In this document: positions 37,418 to 46,787 of the stretch, piece after piece
How the letters are laid out: every line of letters begins with the position of its first letter
Numbering within the stretch: position 1 is the first letter of the stretch
NCBI GenBank assembly: GCA_003224525.1
Contig: QHZB01000183.1
Location: forward strand, 48,374-112,373
Direction: 5' to 3'
Length of the DNA: 64,000 nucleotides
Origin: Acidobacteriota bacterium
Lineage (GTDB): Bacteria > Acidobacteriota > Terriglobia > Acidiferrales > UBA7541
The notes under the pieces: generated by a model
Databases searched by the model: none
What the model was told of the DNA's origin: nothing
Seen by the model: only the letters and a program-made list of their open reading frames with translations
Position numbers and translations under genes: made by a program

Positions 37418-39007
37418 TCATCGGAGGTCGCGGATGATTTCGCGGGCGGCGTTGACGCCGGAAGCGCCGGTCAGGCCGTTGCCGGGATGCGTGCCGGAGC
37501 CGCAAAGAAAAAGGCCGCGGATGGGCGTTTTGTAACGCGCCCAATCCAGAACGGGACGCATGGTAAAAAGCTGATCGAGAGCGAGTTCGCCGTGAAAAAT
37601 GTGGCCGCCGGTGAAGCCGTAGGATCTTTCGAAATCAAGCGGCGTGATGACTTGCATGTATTCGATGAGACTGGGCAAATTCGGCGCGTAAGCGGCCAAG
37701 GTTTTGACAACGGCGCGGCCCAGGTCGTGGCGGCGCGAGTCCCAGTTCCCTTCTTTCAGCTTGAATGGGGCGAATTGGACGTAGGCGGACAGGACGTGAT
37801 TGCCGTCGGGGGCGAGCGAGGGATCGAGAATTGTCGGAATGGTGACATCGAGCCAAGGGGCTTTCGAGAATTCGCCGTACTTGGAGGCATCAAAGGCGCG
37901 CTCGAGGTAGTCGATTTCGGGGCCGATGTGGATGCGGCCGGAGAGGGCTTTGAGAAAGCCCTCCGTCGCGTCCAGCGCAGTGAAAGCCGGCAGACTGGCG
38001 AGGGCGAGATTGACCTTGGCGACGGTGCCATTGGCGCGGAAATTTTTCATGCGGTTGGCAAAGGTGGGGTCGAGTTGCGTGGGATCGACGAGCTGGAAAA
38101 AGGTGCGTTTGGGATCGACGCCGGAGACGACGGCTTCGACAGCGATTTCTTCGCCATCGGCGAGAACGATGCCGGTGACGGCGCCGTCTTTGATGAGAAT
38201 GTGGCGGACTTCGGCATCGGTGCGGATTTCAGCGCCGGCCTGTTTCGCGGATTCGGCGAGAGCGCGCGTGAAGGAACCGAGTCCGCCGCGCGGAAACGCG
38301 GCAGAGCCTACGGGATGGACATCGGCGGCGGCGCGCAGAAGAAGGACGGCGGTCGATCCGGCAGACCAGGGACCAAGCGCGGCGCCAAAAATGCCGCGCG
38401 CGGCGATGACGGCGCGAAGGAGTTCGGTTTCGAAAAATTCAGCGACGAAATCCGCGACGGCCATGGGACCCCAGCGGAGCAGATCGAAGATGCCGGACTT
38501 TCCAAGGCTTCGAACGCTGCGGCCGGTCTTGAGAAGGCTCCAGAGATCTTCGGGAGTAGGCTTGTCGATCGCGGGAGGCGTGATGGAAGAGAGCTGGGTG
38601 AAGAAACCGGCGGTTTCTTCGAGAGCTGAAGCAAATTGGGCGTACTTGGCGGAGTCCTTGGCGGAGATGCGGGCAATTTCGGCGGCGGTTTTGGCAACGT
38701 CGTTGTAGAAGAGGAGCGCCTTGCCGTCAGGCGTCGGAGCAAAGACGCGCGGATCGGGATAGAGAATTTCACAATCGAAATTATCGAGTTGCAGATCGCG
38801 CGCGACATTGGCGCGGAGCGGACCGAGCGTGTGTGCGAGAGTGGAGGCGCGGAAGCCGGGATGAAATTCCTCGGTGATGGCGCCACCGCCGACCATTTCG
38901 CGGCGTTCGAGGACGAGGGGCTTGAAGCCACCCTTGGCGAGATAAAAAGCGGTGATAAGAGCGTTGTGACCGCCGCCGATAAGAACCACGCGTTGTCCGA
39001 TGGGCAT
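37418..39007 (-). CDS. FAD-dependent phytoene-desaturase-like (CrtI/PYROXD2-type) oxidoreductase 1
   Basis: VVLIGGGHNALITAFYLAKGGFKPLVLERREMVGGGAITEEFHPGF; C-term GLFLCGSGTHPGNGLTGASGVNAAREI. Confidence 0.88.
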   Translation of the reverse strand: MPIGQRVVLIGGGHNALITAFYLAKGGFKPLVLERREMVGGGAITEEFHPGFRASTLAHTLGPLRANVARDLQLDNFDCEILYPDPRVFAPTPDGKALLFYNDVAKTAAEIARISAKDSAKYAQFASALEETAGFFTQLSSITPPAIDKPTPEDLWSLLKTGRSVRSLGKSGIFDLLRWGPMAVADFVAEFFETELLRAVIAARGIFGAALGPWSAGSTAVLLLRAAADVHPVGSAAFPRGGLGSFTRALAESAKQAGAEIRTDAEVRHILIKDGAVTGIVLADGEEIAVEAVVSGVDPKRTFFQLVDPTQLDPTFANRMKNFRANGTVAKVNLALASLPAFTALDATEGFLKALSGRIHIGPEIDYLERAFDASKYGEFSKAPWLDVTIPTILDPSLAPDGNHVLSAYVQFAPFKLKEGNWDSRRHDLGRAVVKTLAAYAPNLPSLIEYMQVITPLDFERSYGFTGGHIFHGELALDQLFTMRPVLDWARYKTPIRGLFLCGSGTHPGNGLTGASGVNAAREIIRDLR

Positions 39008-39009
39008 GG

Positions 39010-40635
39010 TTAGTCGGCTGCCTTCGAAACGTGCGACCGCGAGCTAGAACCGCCGGATTTCCATCCCTTCAAGATGACCTGGCTGGCGATGCGGCCGTTG
39101 GCACCCATGATGCCGCCGCCGGGGTGGGTGGCGGAGCCGCACATATAGAGGTTGCGGATGGGGGTGCGGTAGTAGGCCCAGCCGGCGACGGGACGAAGGA
39201 AGAAGAGCTGCTCGAGGGAAAGCTCGCCCTGAAAAATATTGCCCTGCGTGAGGCCGAATTCGCGCTCGAGATCGAGCGGGGTGAGCACCTGGCGGCCGAT
39301 GACGATGTCTTTGATGTTGGGGGCATACTCGGCGATGGTGTTGATGACGTTATCGCCGAAGGCTTCTTTCCGATCGTCCCAAGTGCCTTGGGCGAGTTTG
39401 TAGGGCGCGTACTGCACGAAGCAGGAGAGAACGTGTTTGCCGGGAGGCGCGACGCTGGGATCGGTGAGGCTGGGAATGACCATGTCAATGTACGGATGGC
39501 GCGAGTAGCGGCCGTATTTCGCGTCGTCGTAAGCGCGCTCCATATATTCCATGCTCGGAGAAATGGAGATGGCGCCGCGAAGATGCGCGCCCGGCCCGGG
39601 GAGGCATTTGAAATTGGGGATCGCGTCGAGGGCGAGATTGACCTTGCCGGATGAGCCGCGAAATTTGTAGCGGCGGACGCCTTCGAGAAAATCAGCGGGA
39701 AGCTCGCTGGGTTCGAGGAATTTCTCGAACGTAAGATGCGGATCGACGCTGGAGGAGACGACGTTTGCGAAGATTTCTTCACCGGATTGGAGAACGACTC
39801 CCGCGGCGCGGCCGTTCTTGACGAGGATTTTGCCGACGGGTGCTTTGGTGCGGATTTCGACGCCGGCTTCGCGGGCGGCGTCTGCGATGGCGTTCGAAAT
39901 GGCGCCAGTGCCGCCGCGGCTGAAGCCCCAGGAGCGGAACGCGCCATCGATTTCGCCCATGTAGTGGTGAAGGAGAACGTAAGCGGTGCCGGGCGAACGA
40001 ATGCCGAGGAACGTGCCGATGATGCCAGAAGCGGACATGGTGGCTTTGAGGACATCGGTCTCGAACCACTGGTCGAGAAAGTCCGCGGAGCTCATGGTCA
40101 TGAGCTGGACGAGGGTGTAGCGCTCGTCGGAAGAAAGTTCGCGAAAGCGCTGCAGCAGGAAGTGGAGTTGCTTGAGGTCTTTGGGATTGAGCGTGGTGGG
40201 ATCGGGAGGAACCATGGAGAGCATGGGCTTCACGAAGCGGCACATCGGCGTCATCATCTTCGAGAATTCGTCGTAGGCTTCGGCGTCGAGACGAGAATGG
40301 CGGCGGATGTCGCGGATGGATTTCGCGTGATCGTTCATGCGCCAGAGGTAGTCACCGCTGGGCATGGGGGAAAAGGTGCCGTCAAGCGGAAGAATCTCGA
40401 GGCCGTGGCGAGGAAGATCGAGTTCGCGGATGATTTCGGGGCGAAGGAGCGAGACAACGTAAGAACATTCGGAGAAAAGAAAGCCGGGGATGATTTCTTC
40501 GGTGACGGCGGCGCCGCCGAGCACGTGGCGGCGTTCGAGGACGACGACCTTCTTCCCTCCTTTGGCGAGGTAGGCGGCGTTGACCAGGCCGTTGTGGCCG
40601 CCGCCGATGACGATGACGTCGTAGTGCTCACCCAT
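39010..40635 (-). CDS. FAD-dependent phytoene-desaturase-like (CrtI/PYROXD2-type) oxidoreductase 2
   Basis: DVIVIGGGHNGLVNAAYLAKGGKKVVVLERRHVLGGAAVTEEIIPGF; C-term NLYMCGSATHPGGGIMGANGRIASQVIL; paralogous to the adjacent ORF. Confidence 0.9.
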   Translation of the reverse strand: MGEHYDVIVIGGGHNGLVNAAYLAKGGKKVVVLERRHVLGGAAVTEEIIPGFLFSECSYVVSLLRPEIIRELDLPRHGLEILPLDGTFSPMPSGDYLWRMNDHAKSIRDIRRHSRLDAEAYDEFSKMMTPMCRFVKPMLSMVPPDPTTLNPKDLKQLHFLLQRFRELSSDERYTLVQLMTMSSADFLDQWFETDVLKATMSASGIIGTFLGIRSPGTAYVLLHHYMGEIDGAFRSWGFSRGGTGAISNAIADAAREAGVEIRTKAPVGKILVKNGRAAGVVLQSGEEIFANVVSSSVDPHLTFEKFLEPSELPADFLEGVRRYKFRGSSGKVNLALDAIPNFKCLPGPGAHLRGAISISPSMEYMERAYDDAKYGRYSRHPYIDMVIPSLTDPSVAPPGKHVLSCFVQYAPYKLAQGTWDDRKEAFGDNVINTIAEYAPNIKDIVIGRQVLTPLDLEREFGLTQGNIFQGELSLEQLFFLRPVAGWAYYRTPIRNLYMCGSATHPGGGIMGANGRIASQVILKGWKSGGSSSRSHVSKAAD

Positions 40636-41055
40636 TCGCTATGACTCCGGTATATCTCCGTCGAGAGCGACCGCGAAATGACCATGGCCAACTGCGACCG
40701 CAAAGCGGTCAACAAAAAATGAAAAGCTGTGGGAAACGAAGAGTAAACATTCTACTGAGAGCAGACTTTGCGCACAAGTCATGGAGGTAGTGCTTGGTAG
40801 TGCTTTCTTGAGAGGCGGGTCGGTTTCCGATTACGCGGCCTAACAGGAATTAGCCCGCCGCTGCCGGGGCCGAGTGCTGGAGTTGAGGAGTTTTCTCGAG
40901 GGTTTTAGGTCGGTCCCAAAGCTGCAGATCACCGTCCCCCGGCCACACTAAGCTTTGCTCCAAGCTGCCGCGTCTCTCCTAATCCCGTTAGTTGGCACTC
41001 TGGCGGCTCTGGCTTCTAATCTGCCATCCTTGCTATTTGAGAGGTATAGCCTGCG

Positions 41056-41430
41056 ATGAGCAAACATAGAATTCTGCTGGCGGACGACACCGACGACATC
41101 CGCGCCGTGTTCCAGGAAGGTTGGAAAGCAGCGGGTTTGAAGTGGTACCCGCCGCCACCGTGAACGAAGCGCTGAGACTTATTTCTACTGAAAGCTTCGA
41201 CGTGCTGCTCTTCGACCTGCACATGCCGGATGCTGGTGATGGATTTACCGTCGTCAATGCCATGCGCCATACAGCCCAACGCTGTAACGCTAGTGCTCAG
41301 GTTTCATGGAGTGCCTGGCTGCGAAGGCGGCGAATTAGCCCGCCAAAACCTTTAGTGCAAGGCCGGAAGATTGCCGGGACCAGAGTTTCCGACCAGCAGA
41401 TGAACCCAATAACTGATAAACGCGCGTAAC
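41056..41430 (+). pseudogene. Degenerate receiver-domain (response regulator) gene
   Basis: MSKHRILLADDTDDIRAVF in one frame, then SSGFEVVPAATVNEALRLISTESFDVLLFDLHMPDAGDGFTVVNAMRHT in a second, then PNAVTLVL in a third. Confidence 0.7.
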
Positions 41431-41596
41431 CCACGCGCGGCGAATCCGACCCGGCCGTTCCATCCTGACAAACCGGAAGCTGACCCAGCACCGTTTCTTG
41501 TATCGTGCGCGCTCGATGCGCTCGGGTGCGGGTGTCTTGCAAAGGGCCGCAGGATTGGGGCAAGCTAGCCAGCTAGCCGGGCAGCGGGGGTGATGG

Positions 41597-42916
41597 ATGA
41601 GGAAGAGAATTCTGTGCGCGGTTGCCATGCTGGCGATGAGCGGGAGTGTTTTGTTTGGGCAGAGCGGCGCGCCAACCGCGGCGCCGCTGACGGTGATTCG
41701 GGCGGGAATGTTGATCGACGGGGTGAGCGAGGCGCCGCGGAAGAATCAGCTCATTTTCGTGCGCGGGGAGCGCATCGAGAAAGTAGCAGACGATTCGGCG
41801 CCGATCCCGGCGGGGACGAAGGTGATTGATCTTTCGAATGCGACGGTTTTGCCGGGGCTGATCGATGCGCACACGCATATATTCCTGTGGGGCGAGGACC
41901 CGGCGAAGGGCGGCTACGACGTAAACATTCTGAAGGCAGGAATCGCGCTGCGTGCGGCGCGGGCCACCTACGCGGTGCGGAGAGCACTGGAGCAAGGATT
42001 CGTCGCGCTTCGCGATCTGGAGACCGAGGGCGCGGGGTACGGCGACATCGAGATCAAACAGGCGATCGAAGAGGGAGCGATACCCGGGCCGAGAATTTTT
42101 GGTGCAACGCGGGCGATATCAACGACGGGCGGGTACAACCTGGAAGGGTACGCGCCGGAACTGGAGATGCCCAAGGGCGCGCAACTTGTCGATGGGCCGG
42201 TGGAAGCACGGAAGGCCGCGCGGCAGCAACTGGAGCACGGCGCGGACTGGATCAAGGTGTACATGACGCACCGGTCGTGGGTGGACAAGCAAGGAAACCT
42301 GGTTTCGCAGCCGACGCTAACGGTGGAGGAGTTGAAGGCGATCGTAGACGAGACGCACGGCTGGGGGAAAAAAGTGGCGTGTCACGCGTACAACGGAATC
42401 GGTTTGCAGCGGGCGCTGGATGGCGGATGCGATTCAATCGAGCACGGATTGGAGATTACGGATGCGCAGATCGCGCAGATGCAGCGGCAGGGGACGTGGT
42501 ATTGCCCGACGCTTTCGCCGTATTACGACGATTGGGCGGCGGCGGACACGCTGGAGGGAAAGCGCGACCGCGCGCGGGCCATGGTTCACGAGACGTCCTT
42601 TCGAAAGGCGCTGAAAGCGCACCTGAAAATTGTTTATGGAACGGACATGGGCGGGATTCCGTGGACGGAACCGATGGCGCAAGAGTTCCGGCGAATGGTG
42701 ACGCTGGGGATGTCGCCGATGGACGCGATTCAATCGGCGACATCGCGAGCCGCCGAGATGCTGGACATGAAAGGAGAGATCGGGGTGATCTCTGCCGGCG
42801 CGTACGCGGAAGTGATCGCGGTGTCCGGAGATCCGCTGAAGGACCCCGGGGAACTAGAACACGTGCGATTTGTGATGCACGATGGAGCGGTATTCAAGAA
42901 TGAGATCGCGAAGTAG
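41597..42916 (+). CDS. Secreted amidohydrolase-family protein
   Basis: VLPGLIDAHTHIFLWGEDP (HxH), KVACHAYNGIGLQRALDGGCDSIEHG, KIVYGTDMGGIPW; N-terminal signal-like sequence. Confidence 0.9.
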   Translation: MRKRILCAVAMLAMSGSVLFGQSGAPTAAPLTVIRAGMLIDGVSEAPRKNQLIFVRGERIEKVADDSAPIPAGTKVIDLSNATVLPGLIDAHTHIFLWGEDPAKGGYDVNILKAGIALRAARATYAVRRALEQGFVALRDLETEGAGYGDIEIKQAIEEGAIPGPRIFGATRAISTTGGYNLEGYAPELEMPKGAQLVDGPVEARKAARQQLEHGADWIKVYMTHRSWVDKQGNLVSQPTLTVEELKAIVDETHGWGKKVACHAYNGIGLQRALDGGCDSIEHGLEITDAQIAQMQRQGTWYCPTLSPYYDDWAAADTLEGKRDRARAMVHETSFRKALKAHLKIVYGTDMGGIPWTEPMAQEFRRMVTLGMSPMDAIQSATSRAAEMLDMKGEIGVISAGAYAEVIAVSGDPLKDPGELEHVRFVMHDGAVFKNEIAK

Positions 42917-42940
42917 AAAGCTGCCGGGATGCGCGGGGGG

Positions 42941-43225
42941 TCAGCGCTTGACGCGGACGCCGTTCCAAAATGCGATGCGGTCCTTGATTTCAGCGGCTGC
43001 GGGCTTCGGCTGAGGGTAGTACCAAGCAGCGTTATCGTTCTGCATGCCGTCGACTGCTACATGGAAATAGTGGGCAGTGCCCTTCCACGGACAGATCGTG
43101 GTGTGATTGCTGGGCTTGAGGAATTCCTTATTGACACTTTCGGGCGGGAAATATTGGTTGCCCTCGACAACGACAGTGGCACTGCTTTCCGCAATGATTT
43201 TTCCGCCCCAGGATGCTTTGGCCAT
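42941..43225 (-). CDS. DUF427 domain-containing protein
   Basis: ATVVVEGNQYFPPESVNKEFLKPSNHTTICPWKGTAHYFHVAVDGMQNDNAAWYYPQPKPAAAEIKDRIAFW. Confidence 0.88.
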   Translation of the reverse strand: MAKASWGGKIIAESSATVVVEGNQYFPPESVNKEFLKPSNHTTICPWKGTAHYFHVAVDGMQNDNAAWYYPQPKPAAAEIKDRIAFWNGVRVKR

Positions 43226-43447
43226 TTTGTACCCCTCCGGCGCAGAACCATTGCTTTACATCAGGCTGCCGCCGGACAGATCAGCTTGCCCTGGTGATTA
43301 GATGTACGGGCGGCGGAATCGGCTCAGAAATTCGTGCGCAACGAAAAAAAGACCTGCGCTTCGAAACAAAGAAGCCGGCGCAAAGCGACTCTTGGGGGAA
43401 GCGCGACGGGGTTTGCTGCAATCAGCTGCCCAATGGAGGAATGGCAA

Positions 43448-43882
43448 ATGAGCGAGCAGAATTTTGAAAACCATGGAAAGTTTGTACCTTCTTATCATTT
43501 TTTTGCCGTGCCCGTTTTTCTGATCAATTTCCTGTGGTCGCTGTACCGGCTGCGGAAGCTGGGGATTTCCTTCGAAGGAATCTTTGGAGTGATTTTGGCC
43601 GCGGCCCTCGTGGTCCTGGTCTTCCAGGCGCGACTATTTGCGCTAACGGTGCAGGACCGCGTCATCCGGCTCGAGGAGCGGCTGCGCTACGTACGGGTGC
43701 TGCCCGCCGATCTTCAGGTAAGAACCGGCGAGCTCACCATCGGACAAATTGTTTCGCTGAGGTTTGCGAGCGACGCGGAGTTACCGGCGCTGGCGCGAAG
43801 AGTGCTGGATGACAAAGTGACAGCGCGCAGAGCGATCAAGGAACTGATTAAGCAGTGGAGGCCGGACTACCTGAGAGCATGA
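43448..43882 (+). CDS. Small membrane protein, DUF6526-like
   Basis: MSEQNFENHGKFVPSYHFFAVPVFLINFLWSLYRL...VQDRVIRLEERLRYVRVLPADL...TARRAIKELIKQWRPDYLRA. Confidence 0.75.
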   Translation: MSEQNFENHGKFVPSYHFFAVPVFLINFLWSLYRLRKLGISFEGIFGVILAAALVVLVFQARLFALTVQDRVIRLEERLRYVRVLPADLQVRTGELTIGQIVSLRFASDAELPALARRVLDDKVTARRAIKELIKQWRPDYLRA

Positions 43883-43894
43883 GCCACGGGATTC

Positions 43895-44689
43895 CTAGAA
43901 GATACTGCGAATCACGCCTCCTTCAGCGCGGACGGCGGAACCGTTGATGGCCGTGGCTTGCGTGCTGGCGATGAACGCGGCCACGGCAGCGACTTCTTCA
44001 GGTGTTTCGAAGCGCTTCAAGAGCGAAGAGGGGCGGACGGTTGAAAAAAACTGCTTTTCGATTTCTGCTTTCGTTACGCCCTGCTGTTTAGCCATGCCTT
44101 CGACAAAGTCACCGACACCTTCCGATGCGGTGGGACCGGCGAGAAGGGAATTCACGGTGACGCCGGTGCCCGCGACGGATTCCGCCAAGCCTCGAGCGAT
44201 GGCCACCTGGGCGGTCTTGGTCATCCCGTAGTGAATCATTTCGGCAGGAATGTGCTGTGCAGATTCGCTGGAGATGAAGATCACGCGGCCCCAGTTTTTC
44301 TTCAGCATGCCGGGTAAATAGTGGCGCGATAGGCGAACACCGCTCAGGACGTTTACTTCGAAAAAGCGGAGCCAGCCGGAATCGGGGATCTCCAGGAAGG
44401 GCTTGGGCTCAAAGATTCCGAGGTTGTTCACCAGAATGTCCGCCTCCGGCACCTGCTGCAGGAATGCCGCAACACCCGGGGCCGTGCCGAGGTCAGCGGC
44501 AATCCCGCGGACATCGGCATTCTGAACACGCTGCCGGATGCTGTTGAGGGCAGCGGTCACTCTTCTGTCCGTGCGGCCATTGACAATGACCTGCCCGCCT
44601 TCGGCGGCGAGTGCGGCAGCGATGGCGAAGCCAATGCCCGCGGTCGAGCCGGAGACGACAACTTTTTTTCCTTCGAGTCCAAGGTCCAC
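43895..44689 (-). CDS. SDR-family oxidoreductase
   Basis: KKVVVSGSTAGIGFAIAAALAAEGG (TGxxxGIG-like), YGMTK (YxxxK), DILVNNLGIF. Confidence 0.92.
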   Translation of the reverse strand: MDLGLEGKKVVVSGSTAGIGFAIAAALAAEGGQVIVNGRTDRRVTAALNSIRQRVQNADVRGIAADLGTAPGVAAFLQQVPEADILVNNLGIFEPKPFLEIPDSGWLRFFEVNVLSGVRLSRHYLPGMLKKNWGRVIFISSESAQHIPAEMIHYGMTKTAQVAIARGLAESVAGTGVTVNSLLAGPTASEGVGDFVEGMAKQQGVTKAEIEKQFFSTVRPSSLLKRFETPEEVAAVAAFIASTQATAINGSAVRAEGGVIRSIF

Positions 44690-44720
44690 TTCTTGGCTCC
44701 ACTTTGAATATTAAGAACTT

Positions 44721-45692
44721 TTATCGGGCCGTGGCAACAGCGGCTGCGCCTTCTATTTCCGCGATCTCTTGGGTGGTGAGTTTCAGTTCGCCGGCGCGCA
44801 TGACGCCCTCAGCTTGTTTGGCATTGCGCGCGCCAACGATCGCGCCGGTCACTGCGGGATGACCTAACGTCCAGGCGATGGCCACTTCACCTGGCGTGCG
44901 GCCGTGACGCGCACCAACTTGACGAAGGCGCTCGACAAGCTCCAGATTCTTCGAGAGTCGCGGCTCGCGGAATTCCGGATTGCGGCTGCGAAAATCATCG
45001 GCCGGCAGAGTGGCGGCACGTTCGCGGGTCATGGCTCCGGTGAGCAGCCCGGAAGCCATGGGGGCGTAAGAGATCACCCCGATTCCCTGCTTCTCGCAAT
45101 AAGGGAGGGTCTCGGCTTCAATTTGGCGGCGGATGATGGAGTAGGGTGGCTGCAAAGAAGTGGCCGGAGTAATTTTCTCGGCGCACTTGATTTGGGCTGC
45201 ATCGAAGTTGGACACCCCGATCCAGCGGACCTTGCCTTCGGCTTTCAGTGCGGCGAGAGTTTGCCACGCTTCCTCGATGCCTGGTTTGCCATCGTCCGGG
45301 GGCCAGTGCATTTGATAGAGATCGATCGTTTCCACCTGCAGGCGGCCGAGACTGTCTTCGCATTCGCGGCGAATGGAATCGGGACTGAATTCCTTCCAAA
45401 TTTTTCCCTTCTCGTTCCAGCGCAAAACACACTTGGTGAATACGTAGGGGCGCGGGCCGCGCCACTCCTTCAGCGCGCGGGCTACGATTTCTTCCGAGTG
45501 ACCCAGGCCGTAGACGGCGGCGGTGTCGATCCAATTGACACCCAACTCCAGCGCGCGATGAATCGCGGCAATGGAATCGGCGTCGTCCTGCGGGCCCCAG
45601 GCAAATTCCCAGCCGGAACCGCCGAGGGCCCATGCGCCAAACCCGACAGGCGTTACTTTGATATCCGAGTTTCCCAATTTTCGCGTTTCCAT
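44721..45692 (-). CDS. Aldo/keto reductase
   Basis: GFGAWALGGSGWEFAWGPQDDADSIAAIHRALELGVNWIDTAAVYGLGHSEEIVARAL; VRWIGVSNFDAAQI. Confidence 0.93.
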   Translation of the reverse strand: METRKLGNSDIKVTPVGFGAWALGGSGWEFAWGPQDDADSIAAIHRALELGVNWIDTAAVYGLGHSEEIVARALKEWRGPRPYVFTKCVLRWNEKGKIWKEFSPDSIRRECEDSLGRLQVETIDLYQMHWPPDDGKPGIEEAWQTLAALKAEGKVRWIGVSNFDAAQIKCAEKITPATSLQPPYSIIRRQIEAETLPYCEKQGIGVISYAPMASGLLTGAMTRERAATLPADDFRSRNPEFREPRLSKNLELVERLRQVGARHGRTPGEVAIAWTLGHPAVTGAIVGARNAKQAEGVMRAGELKLTTQEIAEIEGAAAVATAR

Positions 45693-45952
45693 TTAGACGC
45701 TCTTCCCGAGACGCGCGCTGGGCGATTTGCCGCGCAGCGAATCTGTTTATTCATCCTCTTTGCTTGGATGAACATATCGCAAAAAACGTTAGAAGGCATC
45801 CGAAAGTGGGAAGAGAGACGAGAACTCACTTAGCTGGCGATGAAGCCGGCATCCAGCGAAACTGTCTCGCCATCGGGATTTGCGCTCCAGCCATGCTGCT
45901 CGTCCAGTCAATAAATAATGGATAAGAGAGTCCAACAGCTAGCCAACAAACG

Positions 45953-45983
45953 AACGGCGCCCCGACCGGATCGGGGCGCCGTT
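45953..45983 (-). terminator. Rho-independent-like terminator downstream of bactofilin gene
   Basis: Perfect 13-bp inverted repeat AACGGCGCCCCGA-CCGGA-TCGGGGCGCCGTT just past the stop of the minus-strand gene; only a weak T tract follows. Confidence 0.65.
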
Positions 45984-46013
45984 GTCGAAAATAAAGGTGA
46001 CTGTGGACGAAAG

Positions 46014-46568
46014 TTAGATGGTCTTAGTTGCCGGTGCGCTCACGCCCGCCGAAGAGGTCCGGGCAAATGCATTCCCGCCAGATTCCTTTTCTGGACTCTT
46101 GTCGATTTCGATGGAACCTTTGAAGTAGGCCCCATCTTCGATCATGATGCGGGAAGTTGTCAGGTCACCGTTGACCGAACCATCCTTCTTAATTTCAATT
46201 CTATCCTTCGCGCGAAGGTTTCCCTTCACGTTCCCGTACACCACGACCTCGCGGGCAATGATGTCGGCGGTTACTTTCGCCGTAGGCCCGACAGTCAGCT
46301 TCCGCTCATCGAGCGTAATCAGTCCTTCGACCGAGCCATCGATCAACAGATCTTCGTTGCCGGAAATCTCACCTTTCACTTGCAGGCTGGCCCCGAGCCG
46401 CGCCGTGGCGCGGTCCGTGGTTGCACCCAATGGACGCATCGCATCTGTACTCATCGCGGGTTTATCCTCCCAAGTCGCCGGAGCGGACTTCGGCGACTGA
46501 TTCGTTTGAAAGTTTCTTGCATCCGGTTGCCCGGCTTGCGGTGCATCCGGTTTCTTATTGCCCCACAT
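46014..46568 (-). CDS. Bactofilin (polymer-forming cytoskeletal) family protein
   Basis: Start MWGNKKPDAPQ; LQVKGEISGNEDLLIDGSVEGLITLDERKLTVGPTAKVTADIIAREVVVYGNVKGNLRAKDRIEIKKDGSVNGDLTTSRIMIEDGAYFKGSIEI. Confidence 0.93.
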   Translation of the reverse strand: MWGNKKPDAPQAGQPDARNFQTNQSPKSAPATWEDKPAMSTDAMRPLGATTDRATARLGASLQVKGEISGNEDLLIDGSVEGLITLDERKLTVGPTAKVTADIIAREVVVYGNVKGNLRAKDRIEIKKDGSVNGDLTTSRIMIEDGAYFKGSIEIDKSPEKESGGNAFARTSSAGVSAPATKTI

Positions 46569-46787
46569 CGGACCTCCCAAGGGACAGCCCCACGCCACGC
46601 AGATTTCCGGCCGGGGTACTGCAAACTGTATTCCTCGGAAGTGCACGCAGCAAACAAAGTGTGAAGCTGCTGTTCCAGACAGTAACTAGACTTCAGGACA
46701 GGGCGCGCCCGGGCCGGAAGGCAGTCCACGAAAATACTGAAGGAATCCGCGTCAAATGTAAAGCGGGGTGCGGCGTGGGAATTGCGC

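Noticed and set aside
37487-38629. Gly/Asp-rich 380-aa plus ORF, with similar ones at 39736..40644, 36133..36792 and 33103..34167
   Set aside because: All are antisense shadows of well-supported minus genes; the compositional resemblance reflects reverse-complemented codons rather than a new protein family.
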